64,000 nt of DNA. Origin: Nannochloris sp. 'desiccata'. Lineage: Eukaryota; Chlorophyta; Trebouxiophyceae; Chlorellales; Chlorellaceae. Below are positions 34,328-45,167 of the stretch, piece after piece. The stretch is from NCBI GenBank assembly GCA_019044685.2, contig JAGTXX020000014.1:62001-126000 (forward strand), given 5' to 3'. Each line of letters begins with the position of its first letter. The stretch's first letter is position 1. The notes below the pieces were generated by a model. The model was not told the DNA's origin, made no database searches, and saw nothing but the letters and a program-made list of their open reading frames with translations. Made by a program: the position numbers and the translations under genes.

Positions 34328-36364
34328 ATGCAATCTAAATCATCTACAGTCGCAGAATTTGAATCATGGATGCGTTTTGTAGGCATCAAGTGGAATTCCG
34401 AGGCAATCACCATCACCGACACCACCTCGACAGCATCCACAATGCTCTGCGGTGGTCTCGCTTTAGGCATCACCGCAGCACGAGATATCAAAGAAGGCGA
34501 TGAATTATGCCGACTACTACCAAAATCAGCGTGTATTTGCCCCTTAACCTGCTCAATTGCTGATATTTTGGAAAAAGAAGAATTGAATAGCGGCCTCGGT
34601 CTGGTTGTTGCTGTCATGCACGAGTCCTCTCTGGGAACCGATTCAAAATGGGCTGGATACTTTGAAGCAATGCCACATCGTGAATATCTCCCTGTATTTT
34701 GGACTAAGCAGGAACTCACTGCCCTTCAAGGAACTGAAATTGAAAATTCAAGCTCCGAAGATCTTGCCAATGTTGAAGATGATTATATTACTCATGTTTT
34801 ACCTTTATTAACTACGTATAAAGACAGATTTCGAGTTGATAAATGCACATTGCATCATTTCCATTCTGCAGCTTCCCTTGTAGCTTCTAGAATGTTTGGC
34901 ATTGATGAGATTCATGGTGCCGGTATGGTCCCATTAGCTGATGCGTTTAATCATAAAGCAAGCGTGGTAGATCTCGCACCAGAATATGCAGTTCACGGAG
35001 CAGATAGTGATACAGAGAGTGATGTGGAAGGCAATAGTGATAGTGGTGGAGATGAAGAGAGAAATGGAGAAGAGAATGGCAAAGGAGAAAAAAGTAGTGA
35101 GGATGGTGGGAGCGGTGAGGAAGAGGAAGCGGGTAATGACGATGCCTACCTCCACCGTGATCACGACACATATCCTAATGAAGGTTCTGCGTTGCCTACA
35201 GTACTGCGTAGGGGTAATCCCACTGATGACATGACCGCCACTAAGGCAAATCATCCTGCGTTGCATGGCATCACCAAGGCAAATGGTCTCCACCTTGCTT
35301 TAGAAATTGCTATCATCGATGGCGGTGATCATCTATCAATAGTCGCTGCATCTGACATTCCAGCCACAAAGGAAGTTCACAATACCTATGGTGAGCTAGG
35401 TAATGATATATTAGTAAAAAAATATGGATTTGCATTGAGGTACAATCCATTCAATGCAGTACAATTAAAGAAAAGCGATGTCGTCAATGCATGCAAAGAA
35501 TTGTACGACAATGGGGAAAATGCTGGTGATTGTGATAATAGTGAAGAAGAAATTGGTGAGCAAGCTAGTGAGCCTGCTAAGAAGAAGACTAAACGAGGAG
35601 GAGGAGGTAGCAAGGGGAATGGCCATTCCGCTACAAACAAATCAGAATCTGAAAAAACTTTCAATAGTTTGGTAAAGATATTAGAAAATGAGACTGATTT
35701 ATTGACTGAGGATGATGATGAAGAGCCATTTGAACTACATCCTAATGGCCACATCGGGCCTGCGCTGTTTGCAACGCTGAGAGTGCTATGCTCTGGCGCT
35801 GAAAGCTTGAAACATGCTGCCATGAGCCTTGATGATGCTCTGAGAGCGACTATTCCAAGTGATGAGAATGAAGAGGCTCCTGTCTTTTTAGATCCAGGCA
35901 ATATTAAAGCAGTGCAGATTTTCCCAGTGACAAACGAAGAAGGAAAATTATTGTCTGAAAACGAGCTGGGTGCAGCGGCAGCGGCAGCGGCAGCAGCAGC
36001 AGCAGCAGCGGCAAAGAAGGTGAAAGAAACTAAAAACAACAGCAGTGATGTATTAAATAGTGATGGTGATGCATCTTCTACGACAAGTTCTATGGTCACC
36101 AGTGCCATGTGTACTGCCTTGTTGGCTGCTGTACAACGTAGAATGCAGAGATATCCAACCAGGTTAGACGAGACCATCGTTCAACTAGAAAAATTTGAAA
36201 ATGAACTTCTTAATGGAGGAGATAAAGCGAAAGATATCACTTCCTCTGCTGCTTTAAGTGAAAGACAAACCGCAACACGTGCTGCGTTGACTCTCAGATT
36301 GACTGAACAAGAAATTTTAAAAGGAATCGAAATAGCTGCCAGAATGAAATGCCTAATGGAGTAA
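34328..36364 (+). CDS. SET-domain protein lysine methyltransferase, SETD6/RKM4-like
   Basis: A single exon of 678 residues. The N-terminal SET part has GLALGITAARDIKEGDELCR near residue 40. The SETD family insert SKWAGYFEAMPHREYLPVFW precedes LTALQGTEIE, and the catalytic core follows: MVPLADAFNHKASVV near residue 200 (the NH motif) and NTYGELGNDILVKKYGF near 348. An acidic insertion of about 75 residues rich in Asp, Ser, Glu and Gly interrupts the SET domain right after NHKASV. The Rubis-subs-bind domain follows and is itself broken by a Lys-rich stretch and a run of 14 alanines (near residue 550) coded by GCA/GCG repeats. SETD6 and RKM4 methylate lysines of chromatin or ribosomal proteins. 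The substrate here is unknown. Confidence 0.85.
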   Translation: MQSKSSTVAEFESWMRFVGIKWNSEAITITDTTSTASTMLCGGLALGITAARDIKEGDELCRLLPKSACICPLTCSIADILEKEELNSGLGLVVAVMHESSLGTDSKWAGYFEAMPHREYLPVFWTKQELTALQGTEIENSSSEDLANVEDDYITHVLPLLTTYKDRFRVDKCTLHHFHSAASLVASRMFGIDEIHGAGMVPLADAFNHKASVVDLAPEYAVHGADSDTESDVEGNSDSGGDEERNGEENGKGEKSSEDGGSGEEEEAGNDDAYLHRDHDTYPNEGSALPTVLRRGNPTDDMTATKANHPALHGITKANGLHLALEIAIIDGGDHLSIVAASDIPATKEVHNTYGELGNDILVKKYGFALRYNPFNAVQLKKSDVVNACKELYDNGENAGDCDNSEEEIGEQASEPAKKKTKRGGGGSKGNGHSATNKSESEKTFNSLVKILENETDLLTEDDDEEPFELHPNGHIGPALFATLRVLCSGAESLKHAAMSLDDALRATIPSDENEEAPVFLDPGNIKAVQIFPVTNEEGKLLSENELGAAAAAAAAAAAAAAKKVKETKNNSSDVLNSDGDASSTTSSMVTSAMCTALLAAVQRRMQRYPTRLDETIVQLEKFENELLNGGDKAKDITSSAALSERQTATRAALTLRLTEQEILKGIEIAARMKCLME

Positions 36365-36570
36365 CATTATGAGCTTACAACTAGTATCAACTTCCCTTTA
36401 ATTATATTTCATGCAGCTAATTACATTCAAACAGTTAATTATTCACCTCAAAATTGAAGTTAAATTCAAAACAAACAGACCAACACAAAAGTAAATTTTC
36501 AGCCGCTGGCTGAGCCTCCTCATCGTCATACTAAAGAAAAAACGAGCCTATGTTTTCTCTCTCGACAGAT

Positions 36571-38384
36571 CTAAATCTTCGCGGCAGCACCGAGTTTTTC
36601 AGCACCTTCTTTTGCAGGAGAAGCAACACTCAAATGCCTCGATGACCAAGTATAATCTTTCGGCCGTATATACCCTGCCTTGGCTAACAACTCATCCGCT
36701 GCAGCGGGCCCTCTACTACCAAACTCATATTTATGAACATCAACTTCTCCTTTATCAATCGCATGCAACAACGGAGTGAATATCGCCCACGCAGCTCTGA
36801 GCTCATCTCTTCTCAAAAAATGCTGTTGGTCCCCTCGCAGACACTCTAAAATTAATCTAGAATATGCATCAGGAATGACAACGCCTGGATATCTGCGCCG
36901 GTAATCCAAATCCAACTCTGAAATAACAGGAGACATCTCAAGTCCTGGCGCTTTGACCATCATTTTCATATAAATAGCTTCATCTGGCTGTAATCTAATG
37001 ACTATTTCGTTACGCATTTGAGAAGCGTCATTCCCCCCGTCTTTATTAAATATAAAATGGGGCGTTGCGTGGAGTTGCAGACGGATTTCTGTTTTGCGTT
37101 CAGACAATGCTTTGCCTGCTCGGATAATTATGGGCACTCCACTCCACCGATCGTTGTCTACGTACAAAGTAAGTGCAGCGTACGTAGGTGTTTTAGAACC
37201 TTTAGGGACTGTAGGATCATCCAAGTAGCCAGGTTCAGCAGGGTTGCTGCGCGCTGTGTATTGACCAAGCACAGCATGAGCAGGATCCACAGGTCTGATG
37301 CATCGTAGCAACTTTAATTTTTCATCTCTAATATCATCAGGATGCGCTGTTGCTGGTTTTTCCATTGCCACAAATGCTAGGATCTGACTCAAGTGTGTAC
37401 TGATCATGTCTCTGATAATTCCAAATTGATCAAAATATCCACCGCGACCTTTTGTTCCAAAGTCCTCTTTATGCGTGATTTGGATAGAAGCGATGCTTTG
37501 ACGGCACCAAATAGGTGATAATAATGCATTGGCAAAGCGCATTACGAATAGACTTTGCAGCATTTCTTTACCCAAGTAGTGGTCGATACGATATAGCTGA
37601 GATTCCGGATACAGGGCGCCAAGCTCGTCTGCCAGTTTCTCGGATGAATCAACATCTCTACCAAACGGCTTTTCAGCAATCACACGAATCCAAGATCCAG
37701 GAGCACTAGATACATTGTCACAATAGGTTTTCAAACCCTTGCAGACTTGCGGGTAGACTGAAGGAGGCAGCGCTAAATAGTAAAGACGGCCTGCAGGGCA
37801 ACATGATTTCTTCTTTTCATGGGCGGAGATGGCCTTTTCCAACGCTTGAAAGCCTTCTGCCGAATCGTACGCTCCAGAAACGTACGTGCAGATATTTAAA
37901 AAGTTGTCTTTATCACAGTCGTTTTCGCCGCTTTTTAGGGTTGGACGTAGGCGTTCACGAAGATCTTGGTCAGTCATGTCACTTCTTGCGTAGCCAATGA
38001 TTTGAGTTGAGGCAGCGAGATCTTTAAAGAATCCATTGCAGAAGAGGAATTGGAGGGATGGGTAAGTCTTCTTACGTGCAAGATCGCCAGAGGCACCTGT
38101 AAAAGAAGTGGTTTAAAGATCTTGTATTAATAGCGGGGGGGTGAAGTTCAATCAGGGTATTTATCAAAAATGAAGCGGAGTTAGCGATGTGGAGAGGGCT
38201 CGCCTGGTCGCTTTGCGATCAAGAGATTGGATTATGCTATGATCAAGATCGAAGAGAAATAGTTGCGTTTGCAAGGTATCTGCGTACCTAGGACAACGAT
38301 GGTTATTGTGCTTGAGTTATCACGGCAAGGGGCCCAGTGTTCCCTTTCACTGGACTGCGTGAAGATACGTTCAAGTGGCCGCAT
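36571..38384 (-). CDS. G6PD: Glucose-6-phosphate dehydrogenase, cytosolic type
   Basis: Two exons, 38288..38384 and 36571..38096, with a 191-nt intron (CTAG|GTACGC, TTTACAG|GTGCC), give 540 residues. The intron splits the NADP-binding motif; splicing restores TITIVVLGASGDLARKKTYP. VIAEKPFGRD and RIDHYLGKE (catalytic His) follow, and the C-terminal domain is complete. The start MRPLERIFTQSS at 38384 carries no obvious transit peptide, which suggests a cytosolic enzyme. It oxidises glucose-6-phosphate and makes NADPH in the oxidative pentose phosphate pathway. It converges with the SET gene and is head-to-head with a plastid membrane protein gene. Confidence 0.95.
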
Positions 38385-38768
38385 AGTTCAGATTATTGAT
38401 TACCCAATGCCTGTAAGAAATGAGGTAGTTTCTTAAATGTTTAGCATTGATCACCACCGTGGGGAGATCGAAGAACCTTGATCAGTGTCTTGCTGTAATT
38501 TCTTGTCTATGAGAATGTTCAACCTGAGGTGACGCAAGCAAACTTTGTATCCTAAATAATTTCTGGCGTAAAAAGTTCACCTTGCTGTGCTGACTTCTAT
38601 ATCGACGACGAGCGCACGTGTTTCCATTTATACCAATGAAAAGCATGTTGACATTTATAGCAGTAACTATCACGCCGAATTAATCCTTCCGTCCAAAGAT
38701 CATCCAAGGTGATCAATTTTGAAATTTATCAAATTCAAACAAGCACCTTCTACAATAAACAGACTTGA
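38385..38768. promoter_or_regulatory. Shared upstream region of the G6PDH and membrane protein genes
   Basis: 384 bp between divergent ATGs with no recognised element. Confidence 0.45.
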
Positions 38769-39638
38769 ATGATGCAGCACGCAACGCTTATCAAACCCAA
38801 GTATACTGCGGCAACTCCAACGCGGAGTGTAGCAATCTTCAAGACCTCCTGCTTGCTGTTTAATTCGACACGACCTGGCGTTGTTGGACCCTCCCGCTCT
38901 TCTGCCCAGTGGCTGCTGCAGAAGAGCAACACCCCGCAGGTACTTTCACAGATCAATGCGACACAAATAAGTACACTCCTAGGAGTAATCATAAAATAAA
39001 CCCATTCCTCCCCGCTTCTTTTCTGTTTGCAGGGGGCCGTCTGCTCTCTCGCCGACAGCGGCAGCAACGAAACCCCCTCTTCTCCTGGAAGCAACAATAA
39101 TGAAAACTCAGATCCCCCTACTCCTGCATATGATCCCACATCATATTCCAAAGGCTCTTCAACCCTCGCCATCCCTGCAGGTCTCCGTTCCGCAGGTGCC
39201 GTCTTTATTCTTGCCGGTTTTCTTAAAATTCTGATTCTATGTTTCCCTTTTTCTTCGATGGCAATCTCAATGTTTATTCAAGGCAAGGCAGATTTAGGCA
39301 CTTGGGCGGCAATAAAAATGATTCCTATTGCATTAGGGGTGCTCTCTTTGGCTAAAATACTTGTAGATCGTAAATTTCATGAAAGAAAATATTTTCATCG
39401 ATCTGTTGTTTTAGCGAGTGTGTTGGCATTAGTATCAAGTAGGTGGCTTTTTGCCAGAACGAGGCCAAGCCCATTAGATCCACTGATCGCTGTACATCAA
39501 AAGGAAGTTGTAGCTGCAGTAGCTGCAGCGAGGAAACAGCAAGCAGCAAGTGCGATGGCACAGCAACAGGGTAGGTATTTGGCACCGTCGCAGCAGGCAA
39601 AGCAGGATGTAGAACAACGACCGAGAGGAAGATTTTAG
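38769..39638 (+). CDS. Predicted plastid membrane protein, unknown family
   Basis: Two exons, 38769..38939 and 39033..39638, with a 93-nt intron (CCGCAG|GTACTT, TTTGCAG|GGGGC, phase 0), give 258 residues. The first exon (MMQHATLIKPKYTAATPTRS onward) is basic and Ser/Thr-rich, as in a plastid transit peptide. Residues about 65-95 are disordered. Three hydrophobic segments follow: AGAVFILAGFLKILILCF, AAIKMIPIALGVLSLAKIL and SVVLASVLALVSSRWLFA. The C-terminal 55 residues are Gln/Ala-rich and soluble. No family was recognised. A thylakoid or envelope membrane location is inferred from the transit peptide only. Confidence 0.72.
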
Positions 39639-40031
39639 ATCTTCATTGATGTTAAGGACATACATGGATAACGAGTACCCTAAACCCTTTGATATTTTCA
39701 ATGCTTTATTCTTTTTTACAATTGTAATGCATTGACAGAGAGAGAATAATTACAAATTTTTCTAAATTTCTAAATATCGATATAGCCCGTCTTACTAAAA
39801 AAGAAATATTGGACTCGGAATTGTCGTTATTATCCATTAGATGATATAAACATATGTTTCTCCTCAAAGAGATAAGGAGAATGTAGTAATGAATACTACA
39901 AAGGGTAATAAAGGTATACAGTGAATACTAACTAGACTGTACATGGAACAAAAACACAAATGAAGAGGCGAGCAACAGAGGAAAACAAAACGTTCTTAAT
40001 GTGTTGATCAAAAAACTATAATATATCCATG
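39639..40031. other. Convergent intergenic region
   Basis: 393 bp of A/T-rich sequence between two stop codons, presumably both 3' UTRs. Nothing else seen. Confidence 0.45.
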
Positions 40032-41883
40032 CTAGTCTCTATTAGTACGAGGGCGAACTCTTCTGACCTGTCCATCAGTTGAACTTTCATCACCAACTCC
40101 ACGAGGATGAGGTTGACCTATATGTTGTGCTCTCGAAGATCTATGATGCCCCCCGGGAGGAGTGGTCGCGATGACAGCCAACAACTCACTCTGCAGCTGT
40201 GGACACGTCGTTGTCATATATTGATACCCTTCAGAAGCCATCACAGCTTGTAAATGCTTGGATACAAACTCCAAACAGACTCTCTTCAATTCCCGAGCAT
40301 TGTTTTGTTCAGCTAGCGCTAATGTAGTTGCAACAGTCTCAACTTCCACTGTTTCACACAACCTCTGTTCGCAAATACAGCGCAATCGAATCAGCTGGAA
40401 TCTATCGGCAGCAGCGAGTAAATGCTGTGCCATGGGTACCTCTAATCTACTGCCCTGTAAGTCTATTGGGAGCGTATCGCTATAGGCAAAGTGTAATAGA
40501 GCTCTAAAAACAGGCCCTCGTACGTCATGGATGGTGACAACACCTTCATGCCCTTCACGCATTGGTCCCGTTAATAGCGCTTTAAACACAGGAGATCGTG
40601 CTTGTAATATAATCTTATGTGCAGGCATTTGTTCATCGTCTACCTCAAAGGTCACGTCTGCACCTACCCCTGTGTCTAGTAAAGAAGCTAAATCAGCTCC
40701 TAGTGAAGGTGGGGGGACAGATATCTGGGGTTGCTGTTTGACAGGGTTAGTGTGCCGGGATAAGGCACCGCCCGTAGAAACTACAAGCTCAATTTGATAT
40801 TTGATAATGATGGTATCATTAACTAACAAGCCTCGAGCGGGATCTTCTAATAAGCTTTTCTTAACAAATTTACGGTAGCCGTGGCAATTACGGGCGTTGG
40901 GATCTTGACGTGCACATGAAATTTTGACAGCACCTTGATCACGGCGACGTCCTTTAGCGACGTCTTGTCCACGTCCGCTTTGGTCGACCAGGGTAAAACG
41001 GTGGAAAGCACGAACAACGCGGCCTTCGGATGTGTTGACGACGCCTTGTGGGGCATCGCTTTCTCCAATAAGAGCTACAAATAAGGCGCAATAATCGTTG
41101 TTAGGGTGAGCAGCACCACCTCCGCCTCCGACAGGTATTAAGTTAATTGGTTGAGGTGCTTGCTGCTGGGCAGCTGCAGGAGGTGGGGGGTGTGCAGCAG
41201 CACCAGCAGCAGCACCAGCGTTGTTGTTGTCGTTATTATTAACAGCAGCTCTTGCAGCAGCAGGACCGTGATTAGCACGCCCTCCTGCTTGTGGGGGAGG
41301 TGGCGGCATGTGTCCATGGTCTTGAGCAGCGCCGCCAGCAGCAGGGGCAGGAGGGAGAGCGGGAGCACCACCGCCTCCGGCAGCCGCTGGGCCGTGGTGC
41401 CCAGGACCGTGGAGGTGTGCGTGAGGAGCAGGTACTTGCTGAGGGTTGATATTGTGCAGTTCTGAAGAGCTTCTTTTGCCATCTGGGTAGAATAGAAGGA
41501 CCCATTCATGGCCACCTACAGTAAAACGCTCTGAAGCAATGGGCTCGCCATCACCGAGGCCTTTGATCAGGCTGTAGCCGACTATGGTGTGCTCATGTTC
41601 ACCTGAATATGGGATCAGAAGATTATGTCGAGTTAGGAAAAGGCAATACTACATGTCAAATAGAGGAGCAAAGAGCAGCGCCCATTTGAAACATGCCAAA
41701 TTAAAGGACAAGAAAATAGGTTTCCGACAAGCTTTGAAGCCCGGTTTGCCGGGTTTATCACTCACCCACTATGGTATCCGTGATTGTGCGAGAGGTAGAT
41801 TTGCCAGGAGAAGGCCCTTTATCTCCATTTCCTTGAGGTTGTGCAGGGGGAGCTTGTTGCATTGCTCCTACGCCACCTTCCAT
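40032..41883 (-). CDS. MATH-BTB protein (BPM/SPOP-like CUL3 substrate adaptor)
   Basis: Two exons, 41766..41883 and 40032..41602, with a 163-nt intron (GTGG|GTGAGT, ATTCAG|GTGAAC), give 562 residues. Splicing rebuilds the MATH start: TITDTIVGEHEHTIVGYSLI then KGLGDGEPIASERFTVGGHE, very close to plant BPM proteins. After VLLFYPDGK the MATH domain is interrupted by about 120 residues of Ala, Pro, Gly, His and Asn repeats, then resumes at YCALFVALIGES and ends near VVSTGG. The BTB domain follows (GADVTFEVDDEQMPAHKIIL) with a BACK-like helical tail. Such proteins bring substrates to CUL3 ubiquitin ligases. The insertion should loop out of the MATH fold. Confidence 0.9.
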
Positions 41884-42303
41884 GGCTATTGGACTTTCGC
41901 TGGTAAGTAATAGGTCTCACAAACAGTGTTCTATCGGGTGCAAAGCGAAAAGCTGTATGATAATGCTCGTTCTGCGCCACACTTTGAAAATTTATAATTA
42001 AAATCAGTCGAAAAAGGTTCTAAAACGTTGCTTCTCTCTAGTCGAGCTGAGGCTATTCGCGGTTCAGAATATTGCTTAATTATCAAGAAGAAGTAAGGAA
42101 AAGATTTATGAGCTTTCCTATGCCACTTTGCCACTTGGGTCCTTCAACAAAGTTTCGGCGCCAGCTCGCTTTTAAGGTGCCAGCTCATTTGCTGTGCGCT
42201 GAGCCCTTTGTGAACACTTCAGCTACGCATTCAATATTAATGAAATCATCGTATTTACACTATCTATTTTATCATGAACAACAATAAGCTATGCCAACTT
42301 CCC
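41884..42303. other. Intergenic region between two minus-strand genes
   Basis: 420 bp holding the promoter of the MATH-BTB gene and the 3' end of the MGN gene, possibly including an unrecognised second exon of the latter. No other feature seen. Confidence 0.4.
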
Positions 42304-42585
42304 TCACCTCCGGCCTCCACTTGCTTGGTGCCGGGCCACCTCTTTCAACGCTTCCTTCTCTTGTGCTGCAGGCTGGTGTGACGCTTGCACTGCATCCACA
42401 ACGTCAGGTGGTTGCTTTTGAGAAGAAACGTCATGGGGCACAATATCCCTTCCGCCTTGCCCTGTGGTTCTTGCTTTATTGTGCTCTTCCTCAAGGTCGG
42501 CTGCTACTGCAGCAGGTTTTGTCTCTGCTTCTTCAGCCAGACGAGCTGCATGAGCAGCTGCGTCTTTACTTTCTCTATTACCCAT
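42304..42585 (-). CDS. Small acylation-candidate protein (N-terminal MGNRESK), 93 aa
   Basis: A 93-residue frame with an ATG start. It begins MGNRESK, which fits the N-myristoylation rule (Gly2, Ser6, Lys7), suggesting attachment to a membrane. The rest is Ala/Glu/Lys/Gln-rich, hydrophilic and probably disordered or helical, somewhat like LEA-type proteins. Just before the stop the sequence GGAG|GTGAGG at 42308/42307 is a good donor site, so the true C-terminus could lie in another exon that I cannot place. Head-to-head with the frataxin-like gene. Confidence 0.5.
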   Translation of the reverse strand: MGNRESKDAAAHAARLAEEAETKPAAVAADLEEEHNKARTTGQGGRDIVPHDVSSQKQPPDVVDAVQASHQPAAQEKEALKEVARHQASGGRR

Positions 42586-42913
42586 AGTTCACTAAGAACG
42601 ATTTTTGTTCTGCTCTGTTCCAACAGACAGTAGATCTTCAGTGATATCAATAAGGCTCTGGGTGGGCTGACAGAAATTTAAAACTGGAGGGAAATTTTTG
42701 CTGTTTGGATGAATAGGCATAGGTATACACGCCTTGGATTGTAATACAAGATGTATTAAACGTACGCAGAGACTAATCAGACACAGATTTGTGCGAAGAA
42801 GAGATCCGAAGCGAAAGAAAGGTCTTGCTGACGAAGCAGCTCCGAAATGAAATAAAACAAATAAACACCCCAAACTTGGTCCCTTCCGACAGTTGCATTT
42901 ACTAGTGTCTACC
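42586..42913. promoter_or_regulatory. Shared upstream region of the MGN and frataxin-like genes
   Basis: 328 bp between divergent ATGs. No distinctive element seen. Confidence 0.4.
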
Positions 42914-43724
42914 ATGTGGAGAGGTGCAGTATATCAAGTATCGAAAAAGGTGCCTTGGAAGAGTGCGGCGAGGCACCAAAGCCCTCCAGTTCTAGGATGT
43001 GCTTGGCAGGTGAGGGTGCCAACCAAACGTGAAGAGTTCGACCACTCGCTTGTATATTTAAAGTTATCTCTGCCCTTGACCATTAATTACTTACTCATTT
43101 TAAATAAACTACCTACTGCAGACCCAGAGCTTCACCACTCAAGAAGAGCAGCAAACTACACAAAACAACCCACCGCTGTCCAGCACCACAACAACAGTCA
43201 ATGGAACAGAAATTCCCAACGACAACACCCCAAATCGCCCCTCTGATGTTCCCTACCCTACAGACCCCTATGAAGACATCCGTCAATTCCAACGTTTCAC
43301 CGATATCTATCTCGGTGGTCTCTGGAATCGAATTGAATCGGAACTTGGAAAAAAGAAAGGAGCAGAATTCGAGTATGATGTACAGTTGACATCTGGCTGC
43401 ATGCGGGTTAAGTTACCTGATGATGCTCAAGTTCTTATCTGCAAAGACCCACAGGAACAAGAACTTAAGGTAGAATCCAATTTACACGTCATCTATGGTG
43501 GGGGTGATGGAAGTGGCGGTAGTGAGGAGGGGGCGGATCCTAGGGAAGAAGCTTCTTTCAAATTTATTGAAGAACAAGGTGATTTCATGACCACGGATGC
43601 TGGTGGTGGTATACCGTTACATCAGTTTTTAGAAGATCATTTAGCCAGACACTTGAATGTAGAATTAGATTTGGAGCCACAGCCTGGTCCTCACGACAAA
43701 GTGTATGGATCAGATCCTACTTGA
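42914..43724 (+). CDS. Frataxin-like protein, probably mitochondrial
   Basis: Two exons, 42914..43009 and 43122..43724, with a 112-nt intron (GGCAG|GTGAGG, CTGCAG|ACCCA, phase 0), give 232 residues. The first exon (MWRGAVYQVSKKVPWKSAAR onward) is basic with no acids, as in a mitochondrial presequence. Residues about 33-70 are disordered. The folded part follows the frataxin pattern: a helix (DIRQFQRFTDIYLGGLWNRI), an acidic strand YDVQLTSGCMRVKLP, then VLICKDPQEQELKVES in place of the VINKQ-x-P-x-KQIWLSSP block, and a final helix with GIPLHQFLEDHLARHL. A Gly/Asp/Glu loop interrupts the sheet before FKFIEEQG. Frataxin delivers or regulates iron in Fe-S cluster assembly. The key Trp is replaced, so this is a divergent member or a look-alike. 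Confidence 0.55.
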
Positions 43725-43922
43725 AAGATATTTTTGTTGGATATTTCTTTCTTAGGGTGCATTTGAAGTAGCATGCATTTTTGTATTTTGAGTGTGTCTG
43801 TCAGTTTTTATGCGTATACACTCGAACTTGTAAAAGGTAGTTGAAACAAGTTTTACCAACGTCAATTCATTTTTATTTATTTTTTTTTATTTTTTTATTC
43901 TAGGCAACTATAATTCACTTTA

Positions 43923-45167
43923 CTATTTTTTAGCTTTGCCTTTGCCTCGCGCAGCAGGCTTTGGTTTCTTCACTCCACTCGCCCGCGGTTTCCTTGCCAC
44001 ACCACCTCCTTTCTTCCCTCCTGCACCCGCCTTGCCCTTAGCCACACCCTTCTTCTTTGCACCAGCTGCACCATTAGCACCCCCGCCTTCTTCCCGTTCT
44101 CCTGCTTCATTATAATGCTCATCTTCATCATCGTCTCCCAACAACCCACCAAATCCATCAGCAGCACCCATCTCACCTGAAAAGCGAGCGTCTTCTCGTA
44201 GCTGGACATATTCAGAAAATAATGACTCGATTTTAGCTTCAGTAGGACCGATATTGACAATAGCCATGGTCATGGGGCAGGGTACAACTGTTGCATTGTA
44301 TAACACGCCTGTAATTTATCGGGTAATTTGAAGAAAATGGGTAAGTAAACGTTGATTTTATAGAGTTTTAAAAAGCAGCCGCGGAGACAACAAGCAAATG
44401 ATTGCTTTAATTTTGATGACAAAACAAAGTCCGGTTTCTCATTTCTTACCTTTAAGATCTATTTGTAGTTGCTGTTGATGTTGCTGTTGTGTCCCACTCC
44501 CACTCGCTCCACCACCGCTACTTGAGATATTGCTAACTAATACTCTCCCAATAGCCCCAGAGTCACCACTCAAGTCGGTGGCACCATGCAACTCATCTGT
44601 CGATTCTAGTTCTAGTAACACTTTAATTTGAGGGATACGATCTGGAATAACAACGGGGAGACATGAAGAAGATACAGGTAAACCAGTAGGGCGAGCAGTC
44701 GCTGTTGTTTGTGTTTGTGTTTGTGTAGCTCCTGCAGGTTGTGATGGACCAGCGCCATCGTTGTTGGGATCAGTTGCTGGTTTTATGTCTTTAGCAGGGG
44801 TACGAGTTTTCTTCTTTAGAGTTGGTTTTTTTGCTGTTGTTGGGGGTTGCTTTGTATCCTTTGCAGCAGCATGAGCATCAGAAGTTCCAGCTCCACCAGC
44901 AGCAGTGCCAATGTCTTCCACAGTTGTCGGTTGCTGTTTTGTCGGTGAGATGAGTTTGATAGGAGAGATGACTTCTTTAATATCATCACTATCGCTACCA
45001 CTATCTATTAAAGTTGTGTTGTCCTTTCCAGAGGGTTTGGGTTGGCCTAACCAGCTTGGTAGTGGAGAATCATCGTCATCGGAACCAGCAATCACAGGGT
45101 TTGTCTTGTTAAAGAAGACGCCCTGATTTCGCTGGATTAGCGGCACATCTTCATCACTGCTATCCAT
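43923..45167 (-). CDS. BIN4: BIN4/MIDGET-like subunit of the DNA topoisomerase VI complex
   Basis: Two exons, 44450..45167 and 43923..44308, with a 141-nt intron (AAAG|GTAAGA, TTACAG|GCGTG), give 367 residues. The junction falls inside the family core: LQIDLKG joined to VLYNATVVPCPMTMAIVNIG, then PTEAKIESLFSEYVQL, which corresponds closely to the Arabidopsis BIN4 block around NVGQTEAKIEA. Upstream is DLSGDSGAIGRVLVSN, also conserved. The N-terminal half is acidic and Ser/Thr/Gln-rich and disordered. The C-terminal 60 residues are Lys/Gly/Ala-rich and likely bind DNA. In plants BIN4 works with topo VI A/B subunits and RHL1 in endoreduplication and chromatin decatenation. Its presence implies a topo VI complex in this alga. 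Confidence 0.85.

Noticed and set aside
42291..42587. Plus-strand frame of 98 codons
   Set aside because: Exact antisense of the MGN protein; composition looks like a shadow.
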